Assembly (NCBI RefSeq): GCF_021655615.1
Contig: NZ_AP025245.1
Coordinates: forward strand, 2,356,001-2,420,000
DNA from: Acidianus sp. HS-5
GTDB taxonomy: Archaea; Thermoproteota; Thermoprotei_A; Sulfolobales; Sulfolobaceae
Length of the DNA: 64,000 nt
Direction of reading: 5' to 3'
Part shown: in pieces, positions 19,694 to 30,010 of the stretch
Layout of the letters: each line of letters opens with the position of its first letter
How positions within the stretch are numbered: position 1 is the stretch's first letter
Notes under the pieces: generated by a model
Seen by the model: the letters and a program-made list of their open reading frames with translations, nothing else
Database searches by the model: none
Told to the model about the DNA's origin: nothing
Translations under genes and position numbers: made by a program

Positions 19694-20682
19694 GCAGACC
19701 TACCTAAAGCATTAGCTAAAGCTTTAATCCTATTCATTAGCACCTCAAAGGATTCTGGAGTTAATTGTTGTTCAGCATCGCTAAGTGCATTTTCTGGATC
19801 TGGATGAACTTCTATTATTAGCATATCAGCTCCTGCTGCTACTGACGCTAATGCTAAGGAATGAACTAATTCTCTTTTACCTGCAGGATGACTAGGATCT
19901 GCACACATAGGTAAATGAGTCATCATCTTTGCAGCAACCATTCCTCCTAGATCTAAAGTGAATCTTGTAGCTTTTTCAAAAGTCCTTATTCCTCTCTCAC
20001 ACAGTACTACATTACCGTTACCTTCAGACAATAAATATTCAGCACTCTGTAACCATTCCTCTACAGTGTTAGCCATTCCCCTCTTTAATAAAACTGGTTT
20101 ACCGAATTTTCCTACTTCCTTGAGTAATGTAAAGTTTTGAGAATTCCTAGCTCCTATCTGTAACATATCTATATCATACTGCTTGAATAAGGACAAGTCC
20201 CTTGCATCCATTATTTCAGTAACTATTGGTAGTCCGACTTCATCACTGACTTTTCTCAATATTTTTAATCCTCCTTCTCCTAAACCTTGGAAAGAATAGG
20301 GACTAGTTCTCGGTTTAAATGCTCCTCCTCTAAGTAAGGAGGCTCCTGCTCTTTTAACCGCTTTGGCAACAGTCTCAACTTGCTCCTCAGATTCTACAGC
20401 ACAAGGGCCTGCCGCTACTACTACCTTATCTCCTCCTATTTCTACATCCTTTATGTTAACTTTAGTAGGTTCCTTCTTCCACTCATTGCTTGTTAGGACA
20501 TAAGATTTCTTAGCTTTAACTTTCGTTTCTATACTTTCGTCATTAATCTTTTCCGCCTCTTCATCTGGCCATACTAATACTAGCTTTTTGCCGTATAAAT
20601 CTAAAAATTTGTAAGATGCTGAGCTTTCCTTAATTTTCTCCCTTAATGTTGAACTATCATTCTTAAGAATGAAGAGCATCAT
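19690..20682 (-). CDS. 3-deoxy-7-phosphoheptulonate (DAHP) synthase, type I-beta
   Basis: First step of aromatic synthesis: condenses PEP and erythrose-4-phosphate. The barrel carries VVAAGPCAVESEEQV, LRGGAFKPRTSPYSFQG, MLQIGARNSQNF and KRGMANTVEEWL, as in the AroF/AroG-like beta subfamily. The metal ligands are the Cys in GPCAVE, the His in HPAGKRELVHS and the Glu/Asp nearby. About 70 N-terminal residues precede the barrel and resemble the ferredoxin-like regulatory extension of the Thermotoga type. It is followed by aroB with a four-base overlap. Confidence 0.94.
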   Translation of the reverse strand: MMLFILKNDSSTLREKIKESSASYKFLDLYGKKLVLVWPDEEAEKINDESIETKVKAKKSYVLTSNEWKKEPTKVNIKDVEIGGDKVVVAAGPCAVESEEQVETVAKAVKRAGASLLRGGAFKPRTSPYSFQGLGEGGLKILRKVSDEVGLPIVTEIMDARDLSLFKQYDIDMLQIGARNSQNFTLLKEVGKFGKPVLLKRGMANTVEEWLQSAEYLLSEGNGNVVLCERGIRTFEKATRFTLDLGGMVAAKMMTHLPMCADPSHPAGKRELVHSLALASVAAGADMLIIEVHPDPENALSDAEQQLTPESFEVLMNRIKALANALGRSA

Positions 20683-21715
20683 TTTTCTTCCCCATTAATT
20701 GAGTGTACAAGTTATTTAATTCTCTTACTCCAAATTCTCTTGCCTTCTCGGCATAAGGGTTGTTTTCTTGAATTTCCAAAATGACATTTTTAATTTCGTT
20801 TACTCTACTAATAATTTTATATACTTCCCTAAAATTTGTAGTTTCATATTTTCTAAAATCTACGCCGAGCTCTTTCGAAAGCTCTTGAATTCCTGAAGAT
20901 AGGGCTAACAAGTAAAAATGCGGTAAAACCTGGACTATACTCATTGCTTTTTCGTGATCTTTCAAATTGGAAATTAAAGGAACTAAACCGTTATCTATAA
21001 AGAATTCGTAAATATTTTTTACAACGGAATTTGAAGTCTTAGAAGGAATTAAAACAACCTTTTCACCTACAGGATACAAATAAGGACCAAAAAGAGGATG
21101 AATCGATAAATACATGAAATCATATTTTATCGATTTACATTCTATGTCATCAAAAATTTTCGCTTTTGATGATGTTATATCCATAAAAATTTTGCCTTTA
21201 ATCTTTTTATAAGCCTCGTCCATAAAATCGGAAAAATATGCAGATGGAGGTAAAGTTGATATTATAATTTCTCCCCAGCTTAAAGCAGAATTTATGCTCA
21301 TTGTTACAAAATTAAATTCAGAAGAAAGTGCATCTGCTTTTTTCAAATTTCTCCCAGTTATTACTACTTCTTGTCCAGATATTTTGAAAAGCGAGGAAAG
21401 TGACCTTGCCATGCCACCGTAACCAATAATTACAATTCTTCTTTTAGATTTAGGATTTATTTGATATAATTTAGAATATGAAAAAATCATTGTTAAAAAC
21501 GATTCAACGAACGTTTCAGGAATACCGTATTTTCTGGCAAATGTTATCCAATTTTCTTTAACCTTAGATTCCCTATTTTCATCAGTTATCGGAAGACCTT
21601 TTTCCTTTTTTATTTTACCGATTTCCTGCGAAACTTGAAACCTCCTAGCTAATAGTTTTATTATATTTTCATCAATTTCTTCTATTTCTTTTCTCAAATT
21701 TTCGAGTTCGCTCAT
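20663..21715 (-). CDS. tyrA: Chorismate mutase / prephenate dehydrogenase fusion
   Basis: A bifunctional enzyme towards tyrosine. Residues 1-85 are an AroQ-class chorismate mutase (LRKEIEEIDENIIKLLARRF, then IGKIKKEKGLPITDENRE). Residues from about 92 are the dehydrogenase with the dinucleotide loop VIIGYGGMARSLS and the substrate segment SIHPLFGPYLYP. Length 350 fits the fusion. It overlaps the DAHP synthase gene by 20 bases and begins at an ATGA overlap with the transketolase gene. Prephenate dehydratase for phenylalanine is not in this window. Confidence 0.94.
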   Translation of the reverse strand: MSELENLRKEIEEIDENIIKLLARRFQVSQEIGKIKKEKGLPITDENRESKVKENWITFARKYGIPETFVESFLTMIFSYSKLYQINPKSKRRIVIIGYGGMARSLSSLFKISGQEVVITGRNLKKADALSSEFNFVTMSINSALSWGEIIISTLPPSAYFSDFMDEAYKKIKGKIFMDITSSKAKIFDDIECKSIKYDFMYLSIHPLFGPYLYPVGEKVVLIPSKTSNSVVKNIYEFFIDNGLVPLISNLKDHEKAMSIVQVLPHFYLLALSSGIQELSKELGVDFRKYETTNFREVYKIISRVNEIKNVILEIQENNPYAEKAREFGVRELNNLYTQLMGKKNDALHS

Positions 21716-22618
21716 TTCATCAACTCTAATGCCTTCTTAATAATGTTCTCAGCGTTTATGCCATAGTAGTCCAATAATTCTCTTTCGCTTCTTGCAGATC
21801 TTCCGAAAGTAGTACTTCCTACAAACCTCATTGATACAGGATATTTTTGCACTACAACTTCAGCAATAGCGGAACCAACTCCTCCGTATATTGTGTGCTC
21901 CTCTACTGTAACTATTCTGCCAGTTTTCCTAGCATAGTATTCTATAGTATTCTCGTCCATGGGCTTAATCGTCGGAACGTTAATTACTGCAGTTGAAATT
22001 CCCATCTTTTCCAGTTCTTCTGCAGCCTTTAAAGCGTCCCATAATACTACTCCAGCTCCCATTATTGCTAAGTCATCTCCATCCTTCAAAACATAAGCCT
22101 TGCCTATTTCAAACTTGTAATCCATGCCTGCAGTTATAGATGGAGAATATTCTCTACCCATTCTATAATATATAGGCCCTTGCTCATTGATAATTACTGG
22201 AAGACTTCTCTCAACTTCAGCTGCATCTGCAGGAACAACCACTTTAAAGTTAGGTATAGTCCTCATTAATGCTATGTCTTCTAACGCTTGGTGACTAGAT
22301 CCGTCCCCACTATCACTATAGCCTGAATGAGTTACCGTAAACTTAACGTTAAGGCGCATCCTCCCTGACGTATTCCTTATTTGCTCCCATGCTCTCATGG
22401 TAAACATTGCAAAATCAGCAACTACCGGTTTTTTGCCTACAGCAGCTAACCCTGCGGCAAAATTCACCATATCTTGCTCTGAAATACCTACATTAAAGTA
22501 CCTATCTGGGAACTTTTCTCTGAAGTATAAAGCTCTAGTAGAATCTCCAACGTCCGCAGTAATTACTACAATGTCCTTATCTTCTTCTCCTAGCTTCGTT
22601 AATGTCCTTCCGAAAGCT

Positions 22619-23439
<821 letters not shown>

Positions 23440-23452
23440 TGACATCAAGACC

Positions 23453-23462
23453 CCTATAAATA
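23453..23462 (-). promoter_or_regulatory. TATA box of the aromatic operon
   Basis: On the minus strand the stretch reads GTATTTATAG, with TTTATA ending 20 bases before the first ATG of the operon (23434). This is the only promoter-like element seen for the ten overlapping genes that run to 14169. The 64-base gap is shared with the divergent E1-like gene at 23499, so the two may be controlled together. Confidence 0.55.
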
Positions 23463-23498
23463 CCTAAATTCTTATTTAATAAATTTTCATTATTATAT

Positions 23499-24368
23499 AT
23501 GGATAGGTTTTCTAGGCAGTTATTGGCCCTTGGAATTGACGTTCAAGATAGAATTATGAACGCTAAAGTCTTGATTGCGGGTTGCGGAGCTTTAGGTAGT
23601 TCTATTGCAGAACTTTTAGTCAGATTAGGAGTAAAAGAATTAAAGATTGTAGATGCTGACGTTGTAGAATTGAGCAATTTACATAGAACTCATATTTTTA
23701 CTGAAAAAGATATAATGAAACCTAAGATTATTGCTTGTAAAGAATATTTAGAGAAGATAAACTCTGAAGTGAAAATTGAGCCAATTTTCGACATCATAGA
23801 TGAAACTAATGCTGAAAACCTTGTAAAAGATGTTGACGTTGTTTTTGATGGACTGGACAACGTAAATTATAGGCTTATCCTTAATGATGCATGCGTAAAA
23901 TACGGAAAACCTTTGATTTATGCAGGAATTTCTGGAGAATATGGCAATGCTAAATTAGTTATTCCTGAAAAGACTTCATGCTTATCATGCTTTTTGCAAC
24001 CATTAGATATTAGAAACGCTTGTGATATAATTGGAACTACTACTGTGGTTCCTAATTTCTTAGCATCCATTCAAGTTCAGTTGTTTATAAACTATTTAAG
24101 AGGTTATTCTAAAGATGAATTAATACTTGTAGATTTGAAAGAACTCAGAATCGATAAAATTAATATGAACAGAAATCCGAAATGCGAGGCTTGTTCTCTT
24201 CACGAATATAAATATTTAAAAAACATGGAAATAAATTGTGGTTTAACTAGGGTTGAAAAGGCTGAAGGCGATAAGATATTTTCCTCTAACGGTACTGAAT
24301 TATATAAGTGTAACGGCGATTATATCATTTGCTATAACCAAAAATGTTTTAAAAAGAGGATAGCGTAA
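23499..24368 (+). CDS. ThiF/MoeB/E1-like adenylyltransferase
   Basis: An E1-like enzyme that adenylates the C-terminus of a ubiquitin-like sulfur carrier or modifier. It has the nucleotide loop LIAGCGALGSSIAELLVRLG, the DADVVELSNLHR segment with the conserved Asn-Leu-x-Arg, and two CxxC zinc pairs (CLSC near 160 and CEAC near 230). A candidate catalytic Cys lies in RNACDIIGTTTVVP. The last 50 residues are a short Cys-rich tail (CNGDYIICYNQKCF) not typical of MoeB. The substrate could be MoaD/ThiS-like or a SAMP/Urm1-like protein; the sequence does not decide. Confidence 0.85.
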   Translation: MDRFSRQLLALGIDVQDRIMNAKVLIAGCGALGSSIAELLVRLGVKELKIVDADVVELSNLHRTHIFTEKDIMKPKIIACKEYLEKINSEVKIEPIFDIIDETNAENLVKDVDVVFDGLDNVNYRLILNDACVKYGKPLIYAGISGEYGNAKLVIPEKTSCLSCFLQPLDIRNACDIIGTTTVVPNFLASIQVQLFINYLRGYSKDELILVDLKELRIDKINMNRNPKCEACSLHEYKYLKNMEINCGLTRVEKAEGDKIFSSNGTELYKCNGDYIICYNQKCFKKRIA

Positions 24369-24370
24369 AA

Positions 24371-25306
24371 ATGCGGATGAATTGGAAAAACATCATCACA
24401 GTAATACTGCCTTTTCTAGCGTTGCTCATTTACTCATTAATATTCCATGTAAATATAATTCTGGCACTAGATAAAATTAATTATATAGTGATATTAAGCT
24501 TTTTAACGGCATATATACTACAAATGTCTATTATTGCATTAAGAGATAAATATATTGCAGAGGTATCCTATAAAAACGCATTTAAAGCCAGATTATTCGG
24601 CAATGCAAGCTCACTGTTAATTCCAGGCTGGGCAGGACAGGAACTAGCAAGGGCTGCTATTTATAATTTAGAAAAAAAGAATTTAATAGAAAGTTTAAGC
24701 TTATCTATTGCAGAAGCCCCTTTCGACGTTATTTCCGGTGCAATATTATTTATAGCCATACTTCCGCTAAAATTCTATTATCTTGAGTTTCTGTATATTT
24801 TAGTGGCATTGGGCAATATAGTAGGATGGAGTATAGGTATAACTTACGTTTATTCAACCGCAGGAAAACATGTTGAAACGGAAAAGAGGCTAATGAGACT
24901 AATAAAAATAGATCAGTATTATTTCCTTTTACTACAAGGAAAGGATAGTATAAAAAACTCAATAGGAAATAAGAAATTTACAATGTATATGGCCTTGTCT
25001 TTTCTAGGATATTTAGTGTTAAGCGCTGGTTTATATCCTCTAATTCCTAACTATTTTTACGATGTCCTAGTAACAATGGCTTACTTTGCGGCTACTCTCT
25101 TCCCTATACCTGGAGCCTCAGGAGTATCAGAATTAGCATTAGCTATAGTAATTCCTTCTTCTTACGTTTTCGATATAGTTATACTAGAATATGCCAGTTA
25201 TGCTCTAGGTTCTATTTTCCTGAGGGAAATCAGTTTTAGTGAACTTAAAAAAGATATAGATAAAATAAAGAAAGATGGAGAACTTTATAAAAGAGCCGAC
25301 CCTTGA
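24371..25306 (+). CDS. UPF0104 / LPG-synthase-TM-like membrane protein
   Basis: An integral membrane protein of 311 residues with about eight hydrophobic segments. It has the family features ARLFGNASSLLIPGWAGQELARA in the middle and the FPIPGASGVSELALA re-entrant motif, as in the AglD/lysylphosphatidylglycerol-synthase transmembrane family. Members act as flippase-like or lipid-modifying proteins, and some are tied to glycolipid export; the substrate here is unknown. It starts two bases after the E1-like gene stop and overlaps the next gene by 32 bases, so the whole cluster may be one transcript. Confidence 0.78.
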   Translation: MRMNWKNIITVILPFLALLIYSLIFHVNIILALDKINYIVILSFLTAYILQMSIIALRDKYIAEVSYKNAFKARLFGNASSLLIPGWAGQELARAAIYNLEKKNLIESLSLSIAEAPFDVISGAILFIAILPLKFYYLEFLYILVALGNIVGWSIGITYVYSTAGKHVETEKRLMRLIKIDQYYFLLLQGKDSIKNSIGNKKFTMYMALSFLGYLVLSAGLYPLIPNYFYDVLVTMAYFAATLFPIPGASGVSELALAIVIPSSYVFDIVILEYASYALGSIFLREISFSELKKDIDKIKKDGELYKRADP

Positions 25307-26294
25307 AGAAGCAAAGAAACTAATAGAAAGTATTAATAAAGAAGAAAGCATATGCATAAAAATTCCTTATAATGTTGATGCAATACTTTCTGCCTCTTTA
25401 ATTTTAAAATACATGGAAAAATCTTCCGCGATATCATTTTCCTCTACCAATTGTGAATTAGAATTTATTCAAAATAATGGAGGTAAGTCTATTAGATTCA
25501 AAAATACTGAAGTGTTTATAGGAAATTCTTCTTTTTCGTCTGTAATTCCAATAACTACTGATGATATTCTGCCCATCTTAACTGGAATTTCATCAGACGC
25601 TATACTTGAAAGGAGGAATTTTACGGACTGGGAAGTCTCAGTTATGAAGAATTCCGAAAATTTGGGAGTAACTATTGAGAAAAACTTAAAAATTCCTTCT
25701 TATCATAACGCTCCGATTTTCCTTTCACTTATCGAGTCATTTGATCCTTATATACCTACAATTACTGGAAATAGAGAGAATTCAATATCACTAATAAATG
25801 AAATAGGAATAGATGAACTCTCTAAATTAACAGAACTTAATGAAGGAACTTTAAACACATTGATCTTCAAGGTTGTAAGCTTAATAATGAAGATAAATCC
25901 AAAAGTCACTAGAGATGATATAATAACTGATAGAGTCTTCTACCTGGATTATGATTCATTAGAGCTTGCCTTTTCTTTCATTTATTTCCTAGACAACTTA
26001 GGCTCAAAAATTTTGGTAGATTTTGCTTTAAATCCGCCCATAGCAAGGATATTAATCAATAAATTTAGAGAAATTATAAGTAAAGGTTTTTCAATAGGAG
26101 CTATAAACGAGGATAAAAAATTCTTTATTGTAGATAGTAATCTAAAATCACCTACCCTTTTACAGATAATTCTATTGCAAGAGCAAAAGATAAGGAAGGA
26201 TAAGCCAATAGCAATAAAAGACGGTAACAAGTTATTATCATCAAGGTATTTTATTAACACTGAAAAAGAAGGCTTGATAGAAGTTGAGAGCTGA
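25275..26294 (+). CDS. RecJ/Cdc45-like protein of the DHH superfamily, probably inactive
   Basis: A 339-residue protein whose N-terminal strand-helix IKIPYNVDAILSASLILKYM aligns with the first DHH motif region of archaeal RecJ/GAN proteins. The metal-binding Asp/His residues are mostly missing. The C-terminal half ends in a DHHA1-like Gly-rich segment that is also degraded. Gene order (before pcc1 and a ribosomal protein gene) matches that of RecJ-like genes in many archaea. Sulfolobus has a catalytically dead RecJ relative that binds GINS and MCM as Cdc45, and this is a good candidate. The call rests on pattern and context, not on a search. Confidence 0.6.
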   Translation: MENFIKEPTLEEAKKLIESINKEESICIKIPYNVDAILSASLILKYMEKSSAISFSSTNCELEFIQNNGGKSIRFKNTEVFIGNSSFSSVIPITTDDILPILTGISSDAILERRNFTDWEVSVMKNSENLGVTIEKNLKIPSYHNAPIFLSLIESFDPYIPTITGNRENSISLINEIGIDELSKLTELNEGTLNTLIFKVVSLIMKINPKVTRDDIITDRVFYLDYDSLELAFSFIYFLDNLGSKILVDFALNPPIARILINKFREIISKGFSIGAINEDKKFFIVDSNLKSPTLLQIILLQEQKIRKDKPIAIKDGNKLLSSRYFINTEKEGLIEVES

Positions 26295-26538
26295 AATTAG
26301 TATACAAATACAAAATCGATATGCAAAAGAAATAATAAACAGTCTAAAAGTAGATAATATAAACATACCGAAAGGCATGGAAATCGAAATGAATTACAAC
26401 GAAAATTGTGCTGATATAAAAATATCAATGGAAATTTCCTCCCCTAAAGATATATTAACTTTGAGAAACACTGCTGATGAAATTCTCGAGCATGCAAATT
26501 TAGCTATAAACATCCTAGAAAATAAGAGGATAGCTTAA
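26284..26538 (+). CDS. pcc1: KEOPS complex subunit Pcc1
   Basis: The dimerising subunit of KEOPS, which makes t6A37 in tRNA. The 84 residues have the Pcc1/CTAG pattern: an N-terminal strand, a helix, NYNENCADIKISMEISSPKDILTLRNT, then a final helix HANLAINIL. Translation must begin at TTG (26284), as no ATG or GTG is available near the 5' end. It overlaps the RecJ-like gene by 11 bases, a gene pairing seen in other archaea. Confidence 0.85.
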   Translation: MRAEISIQIQNRYAKEIINSLKVDNINIPKGMEIEMNYNENCADIKISMEISSPKDILTLRNTADEILEHANLAINILENKRIA

Positions 26539-26541
26539 ATA
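26534..26541 (+). promoter_or_regulatory. TATA box of rpl10e
   Basis: The octamer CTTAAATA overlaps the pcc1 stop and is centred 26 bases before the rpl10e ATG at 26564. This suggests an internal promoter that starts a leaderless L10e-Dph2-Csl4-RpoL transcript. Confidence 0.5.
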
Positions 26542-26563
26542 TCTCTTAAGTTAATTAAAACAT

Positions 26564-27094
26564 ATGCCGTTAAGACCAGGTAAATGTTACAGGCACTTCT
26601 CCGGGCCAGCCTATACTAGAAAGGAATACATACCAGGTGTACCAATGCCAAAAATTACAAAATTCACTATGGGTACTGCAAATAAGGATTACGATTATGA
26701 GATAAGGATGATTGTAAAAGAGATAGGACAAATAAGGCACAATGCATTGGAAGCTGCTAGAGTAATGGCTCTAAAGAGGATTTCAAAACTAGTAGGAAAC
26801 GAAACTGATTTCTTCCTATGGGTGCTGAAATATCCGCACCATGTTTTGAGGGAGAACAAAATGATGGCTTTCGCTGGGGCAGATAGATTACAAGATGGAA
26901 TGAGGTTATCATTCGGCAAACCTATAGGAACTGCAGTAAGGATAGTAAAGCAGGGAGACGTGTTAATGCTATTGAGAGTTAAAAAAGAACACTTAGCCTT
27001 TGCAAAAGAAGCTTTCGAAATAGCAGCTAAAAAACTGCCGTTAGATGTAGAAATACTTATTACTCCCTTAAAGCAGGAGGCAAAAAGTCAGTGA
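26564..27094 (+). CDS. rpl10e: Large ribosomal subunit protein L10e (uL16)
   Basis: Core protein of the 50S subunit near the peptidyl-transferase centre and tRNA. The N-terminus MPLRPGKCYRHFSGPAYTRK and the segments RENKMMAFAGADRLQDGMR and SFGKPIGTAVRI are characteristic. At 176 residues it has the normal length. It is followed by dph2 with a four-base GTGA overlap. Confidence 0.97.
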   Translation: MPLRPGKCYRHFSGPAYTRKEYIPGVPMPKITKFTMGTANKDYDYEIRMIVKEIGQIRHNALEAARVMALKRISKLVGNETDFFLWVLKYPHHVLRENKMMAFAGADRLQDGMRLSFGKPIGTAVRIVKQGDVLMLLRVKKEHLAFAKEAFEIAAKKLPLDVEILITPLKQEAKSQ

Positions 27095-28086
27095 ATTATT
27101 TTTTTGACGAGAATAAGGTAATAGAGGAAATAAAAAAGAGGAACGCAAGAAAAGTTTTGTTACAATTTCCTGAAGGGTTAAGATATTTTTCAACTGAAAT
27201 TGTTTCCGCATTAGAAAATAGATTAAAAGATGTAGAATTCGTTATTTCAGGAGAATCAAGCTGGGGAGCCTGCGATATAGCAGAAGATGAAGCAGAAATA
27301 CTAGGTGTAGATTTAATTATACACTTTGGACACACGCCTTACACATGGTATTACCCAAAGTTTCCAACAGTATTCATACCTACTGAAAGCAATTTAAAAA
27401 TTGAAGAAAAAGCGATAAATGACGCTAAAGAGCTAGCTAAAAAATATCACCCCAGAAAAATTTCATTATCAGCTACTATACAACATGCAAAGCTCTTGCC
27501 AGAATTAAAAGAACACTTTAACGAATTTCAAGTAGAAATAGGAAAACCTTCTAATCCCTTTATGCTAGACGGTCAAGTATTGGGTTGCGATTATAAAGCT
27601 ATACCTTCAGACGTGGATCTTCACATTAATATTTCGGGCGGCGAATTTCATGCTTTAGGAATAGGACTTTACACCGGAAAGCCAGTAATTAATATTGATC
27701 CTTATACAGAAAGGGCAGAAGACTTGACTGACGAAATTAACAAAATTCTAAAGATAAGGTATTCAAAAATAATGCAAGCTCTTGATGCAAAAACATGGGT
27801 TATAATTCAAGGAATTAAGGTAGGGCAAAATAGGCCTCTAATGGTAAAGTATTTTGAAAAGAAGTTGAAAGAAAAAGGATATACAGTTTATGTTATAAGT
27901 AATAAGGTACTTAGCGTAGATTCCTTAAGAAATATTGACAGGAGTTATATAGACGCTTACATAGTAACATCTTGTCCTAGATTACCTACTGATGATTTAT
28001 ATAATTTCGAAAAGCCGGTGCTAACCCCAGGAGAGGCTAGAATGGTTATAAATAATAAGTTAGAACCATATATTTTCCCTTGGTAA
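27091..28086 (+). CDS. dph2: Diphthamide synthase Dph2 (2-(3-amino-3-carboxypropyl)histidine synthase)
   Basis: Noncanonical radical SAM enzyme that transfers an aminocarboxypropyl group to a His of elongation factor 2. The three cluster Cys are visible in SSWGACDIAEDEA (near residue 60), QVLGCDYKAIPS (near 165) and VTSCPRLPTDD (near 290). At 331 residues it is typical for the archaeal homodimeric enzyme. The start is GTG in a GTGA overlap with the L10e stop, linking translation-factor modification to ribosomal protein synthesis. Confidence 0.95.
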   Translation: MNYFFDENKVIEEIKKRNARKVLLQFPEGLRYFSTEIVSALENRLKDVEFVISGESSWGACDIAEDEAEILGVDLIIHFGHTPYTWYYPKFPTVFIPTESNLKIEEKAINDAKELAKKYHPRKISLSATIQHAKLLPELKEHFNEFQVEIGKPSNPFMLDGQVLGCDYKAIPSDVDLHINISGGEFHALGIGLYTGKPVINIDPYTERAEDLTDEINKILKIRYSKIMQALDAKTWVIIQGIKVGQNRPLMVKYFEKKLKEKGYTVYVISNKVLSVDSLRNIDRSYIDAYIVTSCPRLPTDDLYNFEKPVLTPGEARMVINNKLEPYIFPW

Positions 28087-28092
28087 TTGAAA

Positions 28093-28659
28093 ATGAAAAA
28101 CCAAGGAGAGATAACTTTCCCTGGAGAATTACTAGGTGTGATTGAAGAGTTTTCTGCAGGTGAAGGATCCTATGAGGAAGACGGAAATGTCAGATCATCG
28201 ACTATAGGAAAAGTATTTTACGATATGATAAACAGGAGGAGTAATGTACTCTCTCCTAAAAAATCTATAATGATAAACTTGAGAAAAGCGAAATACGTTT
28301 ACGGAATAGTGAACTTAATAAAGGAAGACGTTGCTAACGTTGATATTGTAAGCGTGGAAGAAAAATTCATAACTCCTATTTCTGGACTTTTACATATTTC
28401 TCAAATAAGCAATAAAAGGATAAATTCGATTTTAGATGCAATAAGACTGGGAGATGTAATAAGGGCAAAACCTTTAACGTTTGTACCTCCCATTAGTTTG
28501 ACAATAAAACCTAAGGATCTTGGAGTAATCTTTGCCCAGTGCTCAATTTGCGGGCATATGATGGTTAAATTAGATGAGGAACACTTAAAATGTGTATATT
28601 GCGGTAATGTAGAACAGAGAAAAGTAGGAAACTACATGGTGAGGAAATATGCAAATTAA
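28093..28659 (+). CDS. csl4: Exosome RNA-binding subunit Csl4
   Basis: Cap protein of the archaeal exosome that recruits RNA to the Rrp41-Rrp42 ring. It has an N-terminal domain (TFPGELLGVIEEFSAGEGSY), a central S1 domain (with GLLHISQISNKRINSILDAI) and a C-terminal zinc ribbon with CSICGHMM and CVYCGNVE. I use the ATG at 28093 rather than the TTG two codons earlier. It overlaps rpoL by 11 bases. Confidence 0.93.
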   Translation: MKNQGEITFPGELLGVIEEFSAGEGSYEEDGNVRSSTIGKVFYDMINRRSNVLSPKKSIMINLRKAKYVYGIVNLIKEDVANVDIVSVEEKFITPISGLLHISQISNKRINSILDAIRLGDVIRAKPLTFVPPISLTIKPKDLGVIFAQCSICGHMMVKLDEEHLKCVYCGNVEQRKVGNYMVRKYAN

Positions 28660-28924
28660 AGTATTAAAATCTACAGATACTTATGCAGAAATTGAAATTG
28701 AAGGAGAAGAACATACTTTAGGTAATCTTATAGCAGGAAGCTTAAGGAAAGTCGAAGGAGTAATTTATGCTTCATATTATCAGCCCCACCCGTTAATTAC
28801 TTCAATAGTATTAAAACTCATGACTAATGGAGAAATTAAACCAATGGACGCAATTAAGAAAGCTATAGAAATTGCAGAAAATTATACTAATAAATACTTA
28901 GAGGAAATAAAGAAAATTGAATAA
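28649..28924 (+). CDS. rpoL: RNA polymerase subunit L (Rpo11)
   Basis: Assembly-platform subunit of archaeal RNA polymerase, partner of RpoD. The 91 residues include GEEHTLGNLIAGSLRKVEGV and YYQPHPLITSIVLKLMTNGE, the standard Rpb11/AC19-type dimerisation region. It overlaps csl4 and the next small gene, so it is part of the L10e transcript. Confidence 0.97.
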   Translation: MQIKVLKSTDTYAEIEIEGEEHTLGNLIAGSLRKVEGVIYASYYQPHPLITSIVLKLMTNGEIKPMDAIKKAIEIAENYTNKYLEEIKKIE

Positions 28925-29165
28925 AAAAGAAAGAAGAACTGCAGTGCTCGTTGAAGGAAAGATAACCGCTATTTGTGTATTTAGAGGGCAATTCTTAGAA
29001 CACCTTTTTTTAGGAAAAACAAAGAATGAAGTGCTTTTACAGTTCAAGAATTCTTCTGTAAGTAAAGAAGTCAACGATTTTTCCTCTTCATCATCTGACC
29101 TTGAAGAAGTGTGTAGATTTATAGTGGAAAAGATATCGCAAAAAATAAATAAAGTAAATTCTTAG
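28917..29165 (+). CDS. Hypothetical small protein between rpoL and tfs
   Basis: An 82-residue protein I do not recognise, starting at TTG (28917) in an eight-base overlap with rpoL. It has an N-terminal KERRTAVLVEGKITAICVFRG beta-hairpin-like segment and a Ser-rich middle, and ends in a helix. Its position between RNA polymerase subunit L and transcription factor S suggests a transcription-related role, but nothing in the sequence proves it. Confidence 0.5.
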   Translation: MNKKERRTAVLVEGKITAICVFRGQFLEHLFLGKTKNEVLLQFKNSSVSKEVNDFSSSSSDLEEVCRFIVEKISQKINKVNS

Positions 29166-29191
29166 TTTAATGTATTGTCAGGCGATATTCC

Positions 29192-29524
29192 ATGAAGTTC
29201 TGTCCCAAATGTCATTCTATGATGGTACCTAGAAAAATTAATGGTAAAAATGTATATAAATGTCTAAAATGCGGATATGAAGAAGAAATGAAATCTTCAG
29301 AAGTAATAACTACAAAGATAAAGCACTCAGAAACTGAAAAAACCTTGGTTTTAGAAGAAGAAGAGATGCCACAAGGAGCACAAAAAATAAAAGGAGTAAT
29401 ATGCCCCAACTGCAAAAACGATGAAGCCTACTTCTGGATATTACAGACCAGAGCTGCAGATGAGCCCGCAACAAGGTTTTACAAATGTACTAAATGCGGT
29501 AAGGTCTGGAGAGAATACGAGTAA
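29192..29524 (+). CDS. tfs: Transcription factor S (TFS)
   Basis: Stimulates RNA cleavage by stalled RNA polymerase, like TFIIS. Two zinc ribbons are visible: CPKCHSMM...CLKCGYEE (Cys at about 4, 7, 24, 27) and CPNCKNDE...CTKCGK. The catalytic acidic tip is intact as AADEPATRFYKC, which argues for an active cleavage-promoting TFS rather than the inhibitory TFS4 paralogue of Sulfolobus viruses and hosts. Length 110 is normal. It ends 49 bases before tRNA-Arg. Confidence 0.94.
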   Translation: MKFCPKCHSMMVPRKINGKNVYKCLKCGYEEEMKSSEVITTKIKHSETEKTLVLEEEEMPQGAQKIKGVICPNCKNDEAYFWILQTRAADEPATRFYKCTKCGKVWREYE

Positions 29525-29571
29525 AAAAGTAAACGTAAATCTTATTTTATTCTTTAGATAATGCAGATAAT

Positions 29572-29822
<251 letters not shown>

Positions 29823-30010
29823 TTACCTTATCTTTTAACAAATTGTTTCGAAGTATATTTAAATATTTAGAATTACAGTCTTTTAAATATTTAGGAAAGC
29901 TCATTGTTATTTGAGCAACCGTACTGAGAAGAAACTTCATTTAGCTCTAATTAAATCCTTAACATTATAAGTAACAGCGAATTATGCAAAGGGAAATTTC
30001 TAAAAATAAA

